From NCBI GenBank assembly GCA_964526735.1, contig CAZGLO010000013.1, forward strand, positions 1-61,860: a stretch of DNA of 61,860 nucleotides. Direction: 5' to 3'. Below are positions 25,906 through 33,012 of this stretch, in pieces (position 1 is the first letter of the stretch; the number at the start of each line of letters is the position of its first letter). Below the pieces are notes generated by a model. That model was not told the DNA's origin and searched no databases. It saw nothing but the letters and a program-made list of their open reading frames with translations. The DNA comes from JAAUSY01 sp964526735 (GTDB lineage Bacteria; Chloroflexota; Chloroflexia; Chloroflexales; Chloroflexaceae). Position numbers and translations under genes: made by a program.

Positions 25906-26580
25906 CTATTGAGAGAGAGAACGAGAAGAAGACTGAGAAGAAGAGTGGGGTGTTGCTTCTGTTCCAAAGGCGTAGTCGGAGCGATGGTCATCAATACGCA
26001 CGACTCGGTAGAGCGTCCGCAGGATAATCATGATATCGCCCCAAAGATGCTGCTCTCGTACATATTTCACGCGCAGCGCATTCTTGAGCGGGCGTATATG
26101 CTCCTCATAGACGCGATCTGGGTCGTCGTTGCCGAGGATATCGCCAAGTCGGATGAATTCGAGGGAAGCGTAGTCGGTGATACCCGGCCGAACAGACAGG
26201 ATGAGTTGTTCTTCGTCGGTGTAGAGATCGGTGTAGGCTACCATCTCGGGGCGCGGCCCCACAAAGCTCATATCTCCAATGAGCACGTTGAAGAGTTGGG
26301 GAAGCTCGTCGAGTTTGTAGGATCGGAGGAACTTACCAATGGTGGTGATACGGGGATCGTCTTTGGCGGTGGACATGCCACCACACTGCTCTGCATTAAT
26401 CACCATTGTCCGAAACTTGTAGATGCGAAATGGTTTACCAAATCGCCCAGCCCGGACACCACGGTAGAAGATTGGGCCTTCTGATGTGGATTTCACCACG
26501 ATGGCGATAAGAATAATCGCCGGTGCGGCTATCATCAGCCCGATGAGCGCCATGATGATATCGAGTATTCTCTTTGCCAT
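25906..26580 (-). CDS. Initiating polyprenyl-phosphate sugar-1-phosphate transferase
   Basis: This 224-residue monotopic enzyme of the PglC/WcaJ small-domain family moves a sugar 1-phosphate from its nucleotide onto undecaprenyl phosphate, starting glycan assembly. It has an N-terminal re-entrant hydrophobic helix, then the basic/aromatic VRAGRFGKPFRIYKFRTM, the catalytic Asp-Glu in SYKLDELPQLFNVL, and GDMSFVGPRPE. The Ser/Gln-rich C-terminal tail comes from a GAGAAGAAG-type repeat. It is the first gene of the minus-strand operon and pairs logically with the dehydratase at its end. It would release UMP and consume the lipid carrier recycled by DUF368-type proteins. Confidence 0.93.
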   Translation of the reverse strand: MAKRILDIIMALIGLMIAAPAIILIAIVVKSTSEGPIFYRGVRAGRFGKPFRIYKFRTMVINAEQCGGMSTAKDDPRITTIGKFLRSYKLDELPQLFNVLIGDMSFVGPRPEMVAYTDLYTDEEQLILSVRPGITDYASLEFIRLGDILGNDDPDRVYEEHIRPLKNALRVKYVREQHLWGDIMIILRTLYRVVRIDDHRSDYAFGTEATPHSSSQSSSRSLSQ

Positions 26581-26883
26581 GATAACGTACCTTTTGTTAT
26601 CTATAGTTTACTTATTTTTGTAGTTCTACCTGGTCTGTATTGCTCCTTTTTGGCTGCGATGTTGTGGTAAATGGAACGTTTATGTATATATACCATTTAT
26701 TTCGATGGTTTCCCTCTCCATTTCTCTGGTATGATAGAGAACAAGGGAAAGTGTGAAAGTACTATAGCATACTCACATGCAAGAGTCAATACATTCAACT
26801 GAAAAATCCGCGAAGAAAATAGTTAAAATTTGGTTAATTGTTGGTATTTCGTTGAAAATAATAAAGAAAGAGGTGTTTCACCT
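26581..26883. other. AT-rich divergent promoter region with an extended -10 element
   Basis: This 303-bp spacer separates the minus-strand glycan operon from the plus-strand WD40 kinase and is much richer in A+T than its surroundings. It holds TGGTATGAT (26727-26735), an extended -10 reading toward the kinase, about 150 bp before its ATG. No gene is evident. The long leader could carry regulation, but no known RNA motif is recognised. Confidence 0.55.
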
Positions 26884-29124
26884 ATGATTGCACCAAACAC
26901 ACTCCTCCAAAACCGCTATCTGGTCGAATCTCTCTTGGCCGAGGGCGGGATGGGGGCAGTTTACCGCGCAACCGACCAACGGTTCCACAGCATCGTGGCG
27001 CTCAAACAACACACAGGCACCACCCCCGATACCGCCAGCGCCTTTGAGCGCGAGGCCAAGCTGCTCTTCAGCCTGCGGCACGAATCGCTCCCGCGGGTGA
27101 TGGACTACTTCACGGATGAATATGGGCAATTTCTGGTGATGGAGTTTATCCCCGGCGATGATCTCCACGGCATGCTCACCAAGCAAGGGCGTCCCTTCCC
27201 TCTCGACCAGGTGATGGCGTGGGCAGAGCAACTACTTGGCGTACTTGACTACCTCCACCGCCAATCACCGCCGGTCATTCACCGCGACATCAAGCCGCAA
27301 AACCTCAAACTGATCGAAAATCAGCGTGTGGTGCTGCTTGACTTCGGCATTGCGAAGGGCGGGGCACAGCAAACCCGCCGCACCACCGGCGGCAGTATGC
27401 GCTACTACACACCAGAATATGCCCCCGTAGAGCAGGTGCAAGGCGCGGGCACCGATGCTCGCAGCGATATCTATGCGCTTGCGGCGACGCTCTATCACCT
27501 GGCGACGGGCGAAAACCCCGCCGATGCATTGACCCGCGCCACAACATTATCCTTCCAGAAGCCAGACCCCCTCCGCCCGCCGCACGAGGTCTCACCCAAC
27601 GTCCCGCAGCCGGTCAGCCATGTGCTGATGCAGGCGATGGCTCTGCAGCAGGAAATGCGTCCATCCAGCGCGGCGCAGTTTTGGCAGATGCTGCAGGCGG
27701 CACAGGCAGGCCATATGCCGCCACAACGAAAGCATACGACCTCCTTCTACGAAGCGCCCACCGTGCAAGTGCCGCAACAAGGCGCGACCCTCCACTCGCA
27801 ACCCACCGTCGTCAATCCGCAGGGGCCAGGCCAACAACATACAACCTCCTTCTACGAAGCACCAACTGTCGCTAATCAGCCTCCGGGAGGGACGGTTCCC
27901 CCCCAACAGACTCCGCCCCCTCCAGAGCCGCCTTCCCGCTGGAAGTCGTGTTTATGGCCTATTATTGGGGCAATGGTCACCATTGCGCTTATTCTCTTCC
28001 TGCTTTCTGTCGGCTCTAGCCAGTCGGGAGAAGATCAGGAAGCGACCGAAACGCCCACCACCACGGTTGAGCCTTCGCCCTCGCCCACCGCGGAGCCGAC
28101 GGAGGAGCCGACTGAAACACCTTCTCCCACCGAAGAACCACCTACCGCCGTGCCAGAGCCAACCACCCCGCCACCTGAACCAACCACCCCACCTCCCCCG
28201 CCATCTGGTGGCAACCCCGTGACACCCGACAATGTGGGGGCAGTTGGGCAAACACGGCAATGGACAAACCACTTCGATAAGGTGAACCACGTGGCATTTG
28301 CATCGAATGGGCAGTTTATTGCGTCTGCGTCGGATGATGATACGATCCATCTGTGGAAGCCATCGGGAGAGATGCTTGCGCCACCGCTGCAAGGCCACCG
28401 CGACGATGTGACCACAGTGGCGATTGCGCCTGATGGCCAAACGCTTGCATCCGGTGCCGATGACGAACGCATCATCATATGGCGTACCGATGGCACCATT
28501 GTCCGTGAGCTTGATAAGCAGCATCAGGATGATATTACCGAGCTTGCCTACTCCCCAGATGGCCAATTGCTTGCCTCGGCAGGACGCGATGGGATAGTGC
28601 GCATTTGGCGGACGAGCGATGGGGCAAGGCTTGATGAGTTGCCCGCCGATAATCAGCAGGTTTTGAGCGTAGCCTTCTCGCCCGACGGCACATTGCTGGC
28701 CTACGGCGTGGCAGATGGCACCATACGGGTGTGGCCAGTGGCGCAAGGAAGAGTCTTCCACAAGATGGAAGGGCATGGTGGGGCGGTGAATAGCGTAGCC
28801 TTCTCGCCCGACGGCACACTGCTGGCCTCTGGCTCAGAGGACGATACGATTAACCTGTGGCGTATGCCGGATCGGACATTGGTACGCACGTTGCGGGGAC
28901 ACCGTTCAAGTGTGTTGGGGGTGGCCTTCTCGCCCGATGGCCAATTGCTGGCATCGGGTAGCAAAGACAAAACGGTTCGGCTGTGGCGCGTGAGTGATGG
29001 GACAGCCCTTCGGGAGATGTCGGGCAATGAAGAGGATATCTCCGACGTGGCGTTCTCACCTGATGGCCACTATCTGTTGGCTTCATCGGAGGATGGTACC
29101 GTCAAGGTGTGGGAAGCTCCATAA
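26884..29124 (+). CDS. Transmembrane Ser/Thr protein kinase with extracellular seven-bladed WD40 sensor
   Basis: The N-terminal PknB-like kinase domain (about residues 10-265) is intact, with a Gly-rich loop AEGGMGAVY, catalytic HRDIKPQN near 133-140 and DFG near 154. A Pro/Gln-rich juxtamembrane segment carries TTSFYEAPTV twice (near 285 and 319). One membrane helix (about 357-378, WPIIGAMVTIALILFLLSV) is followed by a Thr/Pro/Glu-rich stalk. From about residue 450 come seven WD40 blades with repeated VAFSPDGTLLASGS and IRIWR-type strands, enough for one closed propeller outside the cell. AGAGGTG 8 nt upstream supports the ATG at 26884. The propeller probably binds a wall or protein ligand. 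Confidence 0.93.
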   Translation: MIAPNTLLQNRYLVESLLAEGGMGAVYRATDQRFHSIVALKQHTGTTPDTASAFEREAKLLFSLRHESLPRVMDYFTDEYGQFLVMEFIPGDDLHGMLTKQGRPFPLDQVMAWAEQLLGVLDYLHRQSPPVIHRDIKPQNLKLIENQRVVLLDFGIAKGGAQQTRRTTGGSMRYYTPEYAPVEQVQGAGTDARSDIYALAATLYHLATGENPADALTRATTLSFQKPDPLRPPHEVSPNVPQPVSHVLMQAMALQQEMRPSSAAQFWQMLQAAQAGHMPPQRKHTTSFYEAPTVQVPQQGATLHSQPTVVNPQGPGQQHTTSFYEAPTVANQPPGGTVPPQQTPPPPEPPSRWKSCLWPIIGAMVTIALILFLLSVGSSQSGEDQEATETPTTTVEPSPSPTAEPTEEPTETPSPTEEPPTAVPEPTTPPPEPTTPPPPPSGGNPVTPDNVGAVGQTRQWTNHFDKVNHVAFASNGQFIASASDDDTIHLWKPSGEMLAPPLQGHRDDVTTVAIAPDGQTLASGADDERIIIWRTDGTIVRELDKQHQDDITELAYSPDGQLLASAGRDGIVRIWRTSDGARLDELPADNQQVLSVAFSPDGTLLAYGVADGTIRVWPVAQGRVFHKMEGHGGAVNSVAFSPDGTLLASGSEDDTINLWRMPDRTLVRTLRGHRSSVLGVAFSPDGQLLASGSKDKTVRLWRVSDGTALREMSGNEEDISDVAFSPDGHYLLASSEDGTVKVWEAP

Positions 29125-29163
29125 TAGGGGAAAGATAACCGCTGCTAGATACCAGCAAGAACG

Positions 29164-29271
29164 GTAGCAAGCCGCTACAAGATAGAGCCTGCGTCTCCCC
29201 ATATCTTACCACCTTGCCCCTGCGACAGCCGTGCAGGCGGAAGGCTGGAGAAGGAAAGAGGGGCGCAGGCT
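29164..29271 (+). other. Hairpin-rich spacer, possible structured RNA
   Basis: Between the kinase and the convergent TPR gene several stems can form. GTAGC-GCTAC spans 29164-29178. An outer stem pairs AGCCTGCG (29186-29193) with CGCAGGCT (29264-29271), extended by CCCC (29197-29200) with GGGG (29260-29263). An inner hairpin pairs CAGCC with GGCTG (29226-29247). The outer stem is perfect over 8 bp across a 70-nt loop. It does not match SRP, RNase P or tmRNA cores that I know. It could be a terminator region or a small RNA. Confidence 0.3.
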
Positions 29272-29274
29272 TTG

Positions 29275-29925
29275 CTATGAAGTGTCCTGATGGAGGCGTT
29301 GAGCCTCCATCAAGAGCGAGACGGCTTCGGAGCGGTCATCAACCATATGCGCAAGTTCTTTTAAACAATAGACCATTGTCCTGGTAGATTCGCTATCGTG
29401 CGCCCCCCCAAGCAGAGCGCACGCCTGGCGAAAAGCGACCATCGCATCTTGGTAATTGCCAACTGCCCGCAGTATATCGCCACGAATGCGGAGGCTTTCC
29501 CCCTCTTCAAAGGGTGCTTTGAGGCATTGTGCCCACGTGAGCGACTGGGTGATCCATTCTAAGGCATGGGGGAATTGGCGTTCGGCAAAGGCTAGCTCAG
29601 CATAGAGCCGGTAGAGCGCGGGAAACAGCTCTTTGGCGTCCACTTGATCGCACAGCGCTTTGCTCTGATCTAAGTGAGAACGAGCATGGTCGAACATCTG
29701 TTGGTAGAGATAGGTTATTCCAATGTTCATGTGGGTTGCGGCCATACCATATGGCACGTGCATTGAGGTGAAATGGTCAAGAGCAACCTGAAAATAGCGT
29801 AAGGCACTCTCGTGATCGCCATGTTGGTTTTTGAGCTTGCCAAGGTTGTTGGCCATAATGGCTTGACCATGTGCTTCCTCTATGACTCGTCTCTGATCCA
29901 TAGAAAAAGGCGGCACGGGAACCAC
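29275..29925 (-). CDS. Tetratricopeptide-repeat protein, probably a truncated remnant
   Basis: The 216 residues consist almost entirely of TPR-like helical pairs, for example MANNLGKLKNQHGDHESALRY and GDILRAVGNYQDAMVAFRQA. The repeats begin right at the N-terminus. The frame is closed by a stop (TAG at 29929-29931) just before the GTG at 29925, and no ribosome binding site precedes that GTG or the ATG at 29901. These points suggest the C-terminal remnant of a larger TPR-containing regulator rather than a complete gene. A small stand-alone adaptor remains possible. Confidence 0.55.
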   Translation of the reverse strand: MVPVPPFSMDQRRVIEEAHGQAIMANNLGKLKNQHGDHESALRYFQVALDHFTSMHVPYGMAATHMNIGITYLYQQMFDHARSHLDQSKALCDQVDAKELFPALYRLYAELAFAERQFPHALEWITQSLTWAQCLKAPFEEGESLRIRGDILRAVGNYQDAMVAFRQACALLGGAHDSESTRTMVYCLKELAHMVDDRSEAVSLLMEAQRLHQDTS

Positions 29926-30715
29926 CCGCTATGAAGACAAGCGGGCGTGGGGAATTGCCGCCACCCTCCTTTCGACCAATAGTCGCCCTATCGTGCTTGG
30001 CGGTATGGAGCGACATACTGACTGCTATACGGCGCTACGGAGCCATGGGGAGCCATCAACTTCCCCTGAAGCCCAGTTGTGTGGATGCGGGCGAACCTCC
30101 TGAACCTCCTGGAAGCGGGTGGCCGCTGTTCATCCGTCATCGTTGTGGTCTGCACTCTCTGGTAATAATCCTGTTCCTGTATCATCATTGTGTTCATTGT
30201 TCGTCTGATAGCTGGTGGTCTGTATCTTCGTAGGTTGTCCTGCTCGATCTCCGGCGAGGCAGGTCTACTACAATAGGTCTGCATGTAGGAATAAACGGTG
30301 TTCAGAACAGAAATGGGCGACATGTAGGCGACATATGGGTGACGGTTAGAAGATGTACCCATATGCGTCGCACCCCTCGCACTTGCTATTTCATGTCATT
30401 TTGGTACAATAGGCGGCATGAAATGCTATCTCTCTGGCCCCATGTGCCGTCTGTATGGTGCAGAACACATAACACCCCTCTAAAGACATGGTAAGAGTAC
30501 CGAGACTGTTGCGCCACAACTTGGTCTCGTGTGAAATGGGGGCATTGGGGGCTGTACGATATCATTTTGTACCATTCTTATGAGAAACACAGCAGACTGT
30601 CGCGACAACTTTAATGATAACGCGGCAGCCGTTGGTAGACAATTCCAGCCAGACACGAATCACACAACGAAACCAACGGTCTATCGATTCTAAGGTAAGG
30701 AGAGCATGTTCGTTT
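29926..30715. other. Long spacer upstream of the pyrophosphatase operon
   Basis: Nearly 800 bp holds no gene I can support; open frames in it lack family resemblance and ribosome binding sites. It contains an extended -10, TGGTACAAT (30402-30410), with a moderate TTGCTA -35 (30383-30388), reading toward the pyrophosphatase and implying a leader of about 300 nt. A 21-codon open frame starts 7 bp after this -10, at ATG 30418. A seven-codon frame (ATG 30706) with close AAGGAG overlaps the hppA start. Remnants of a degraded TPR gene may also lie here. Confidence 0.5.
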
Positions 30716-32839
30716 ATGGAACTAGATAGCTTATTGCTCGTTTTGCCACTCTTCGGTGTTCTTGCGCTGATATTTGCCTGGTTTAAGTCCGGGTGGGTCA
30801 ACAAGCAAGACCCCGGAACGGAACGGATGGTAGAAATTGGCGGCCATATTCGCGATGGGGCGATGGCCTTTTTGTCGCGTGAATATCGCGTATTGGCCGT
30901 GTTTGTTGTGGTGGTCGCCATATTGCTTGGCGCGGCCAACTCACTCTCAATCGACAGCATGCAGATGTTGGTCGGCGTCTCCTTCGTGGTCGGTGCATTT
31001 TGTTCTGCATTGGCTGGCTTTTTGGGGATGCGCATCGCGACGGCGGCCAACATCCGTACGGCCCAGGGTGCCCGTGACGGTCTCTCCAAAGCGCTGCAAG
31101 TCGCCTTTTCGGGCGGCTCGGTGATGGGGATGTCGGTAGTTGGGTTGGGCGTGCTTGGGTTGTCAGGCTTGCTGTTGATCTACCTCCGCGTCTTCAACAC
31201 CAATCTCGCTCACATCCAAGAGCTGGAAAATGTCACCCGCGTGTTGAGCGTTTTGACGGGCTTCTCCTTTGGGGCAAGCTCCATCGCGCTCTTTGCCCGT
31301 GTGGGCGGTGGTATCTACACCAAAGCCGCCGACGTTGGTGCTGACCTCGTCGGGAAGGTCGAGGCGGGTATCCCCGAAGACGACCCCCGCAACCCTGCCG
31401 TTATCGCCGACAATGTGGGTGATAATGTGGGCGACGTGGCCGGTATGGGTGCTGACCTCTTTGAGTCCTACGTTGGAGCTATCATCAGTGCGATGATCCT
31501 CGGTGGGACGATGGCCTACTCCACCGGAAACTTTAATGCGGTCGTTCTCCCGCTGGTGCTTGCCGGAGTTGGCATTCTTGCCTCTATCATCGGCACGTTC
31601 TTCGTGCGAACAAAAGAGGGTGGCAACCCGCAAAACGCATTGAACATCGGGACGATCAGCGCTGGCGTCTTGATGCTCATCGGCTCTTACGCGGTGATCC
31701 AGTATTTTGTGCCAGATCCGTTCAGTTTTGAAGGCAAAGAATACACAGGTATGGGCGTCTTCTTGGCGACCATCACGGGGTTGATTGCTGGTATTGCTAT
31801 CGGCCTCATCACTGAGTATTACACCGCTGAGGACAAACCGCCGGTTCACGCCATTGCAAGAGAGTCGAAGACCGGCGTCGCGACCAATATCATTGCGGGT
31901 CTGGGGACGGGGATGCTCTCAACCGCCCTCCCGATGCTCGTCATCGCCACAGCGACCGTGATTGCGTACCATCAGGCAAACCTCTACGGCATCGCGATTG
32001 CCGCCTTGGGGATGCTCTCGACCACGGGTATTCAGCTTGCGGTCGATGCCTATGGCCCCATTGCCGACAACGCGGGTGGTATTGCCGAGATGGCCGAGCT
32101 TGGCCCCGATGTCCGCAAGCGCACTGACAAGCTTGACGCGGTTGGAAACACTACCGCCGCCATTGGCAAGGGGTTTGCGATTGGCTCTGCGGCCTTGACC
32201 AGCTTGGCGCTCTTCAGTGCCTTCACGTCGGTGGTTGGCCTGGATGGTATTAACATCACCCAGCCCGCCGTGATAGCTGGCCTCTTTGTTGGCGGGATGC
32301 TGCCATTTGTCTTTTCATCGCTCTCGATGGCGGCTGTGGGCCGTGCCGCGGGCCAGATGATTGAAGAGGTTCGCCGCCAATTCAAGGAAATCCCTGGCCT
32401 CAAGGAAGGCAAAGAAGGCGTCAAGGCAGAGTACACCAAGTGTGTTGATATCGCCACCGCCGCCGCGATTAAAGAGATGGTATTGCCTGGCGTTATCGCT
32501 GTGGTGACGCCGGTGATCGTTGGTGCGCTCTTCGGCCCCGAAGTGCTTGGCAGCCTGTTGGCTGGCGTAACCGTCACGGGTATCTTGATGGCCTTGTTTA
32601 TGTCCAACGCCGGTGGCGCGTGGGACAACGCCAAGAAGCACATTGAGGGTGGCGCGCACGGTGGCAAGGGCAGCGAACCACACAAGGCCGCCGTCGTGGG
32701 CGACACCGTTGGCGACCCCTTTAAGGACACGTCCGGGCCATCGCTCAATATCCTCATCAAGCTGATGAGCGTGGTGAGTTTGGTGATTGCGCCGCTCTTG
32801 GCCTCCTACTACGGGGTGTTTGAGTTGTGGCTCAAATAG
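30716..32839 (+). CDS. hppA: Membrane-bound ion-pumping pyrophosphatase (intact, K+-dependent type)
   Basis: This 707-residue, roughly 16-helix protein couples PPi hydrolysis to Na+ or H+ export. All catalytic motifs are present: KAADVGADLVGKVEAG near residue 203, PEDDPRNPAVIADNVGDNVGD, DAYGPIADNAGG, and C-terminal SNAGGAWDNAKK with GDTVGDPFKDTSGPS. The segment GNTTAAIGKGFAIGSA has Ala where K+-independent enzymes have Lys, so K+ dependence is likely. The Glu in GADLFESY matches Na+-pumping relatives, an inference only. The ATG at 30716 has AAGGAG 13 nt upstream, a long spacing. It heads a likely operon with a degenerate paralogue and a DUF368 gene. Confidence 0.96.
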   Translation: MELDSLLLVLPLFGVLALIFAWFKSGWVNKQDPGTERMVEIGGHIRDGAMAFLSREYRVLAVFVVVVAILLGAANSLSIDSMQMLVGVSFVVGAFCSALAGFLGMRIATAANIRTAQGARDGLSKALQVAFSGGSVMGMSVVGLGVLGLSGLLLIYLRVFNTNLAHIQELENVTRVLSVLTGFSFGASSIALFARVGGGIYTKAADVGADLVGKVEAGIPEDDPRNPAVIADNVGDNVGDVAGMGADLFESYVGAIISAMILGGTMAYSTGNFNAVVLPLVLAGVGILASIIGTFFVRTKEGGNPQNALNIGTISAGVLMLIGSYAVIQYFVPDPFSFEGKEYTGMGVFLATITGLIAGIAIGLITEYYTAEDKPPVHAIARESKTGVATNIIAGLGTGMLSTALPMLVIATATVIAYHQANLYGIAIAALGMLSTTGIQLAVDAYGPIADNAGGIAEMAELGPDVRKRTDKLDAVGNTTAAIGKGFAIGSAALTSLALFSAFTSVVGLDGINITQPAVIAGLFVGGMLPFVFSSLSMAAVGRAAGQMIEEVRRQFKEIPGLKEGKEGVKAEYTKCVDIATAAAIKEMVLPGVIAVVTPVIVGALFGPEVLGSLLAGVTVTGILMALFMSNAGGAWDNAKKHIEGGAHGGKGSEPHKAAVVGDTVGDPFKDTSGPSLNILIKLMSVVSLVIAPLLASYYGVFELWLK

Positions 32840-32917
32840 GCGAAAGAGACGTTCTAGAACCGCTCAACGCTTCTATGATACGTCGTTTCGCTTGCCCATT
32901 TTGAGTAGTTTCTCGCA

Positions 32918-32955
32918 TAGCACGGGGTTCAGGATTTGGTTCCTTCCCCGTGCTA
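32918..32955 (+). promoter_or_regulatory. Strong intercistronic hairpin between the two pyrophosphatase genes
   Basis: A perfect 10-bp stem, TAGCACGGGG with CCCCGTGCTA, encloses an 18-nt loop in which AGGA and TCCT can pair further. It lies in the 173-bp gap between hppA and its paralogue. No U tract follows, so it may protect or process the mRNA, or partly terminate it and set unequal expression of the two genes. Confidence 0.5.
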
Positions 32956-33012
32956 CTCTTGTGATAGGACAGAAATCTCAAACAGAAGCAGAAGCAGAAT
33001 AGGTGGGACTTC

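Noticed and set aside
29164..29271. Structured spacer as 6S RNA, SRP RNA or RNase P RNA
   Set aside because: The conserved cores of these RNAs (SRP GGAA loop context, RNase P GAGGAAAGTCC segment, 6S central bubble with full length) are not seen.
29988..30362. 124-residue minus-strand open frame in the pyrophosphatase leader as a gene
   Set aside because: No ribosome binding site or family resemblance; biased Arg/Tyr/Pro composition and an abrupt end suggest chance.
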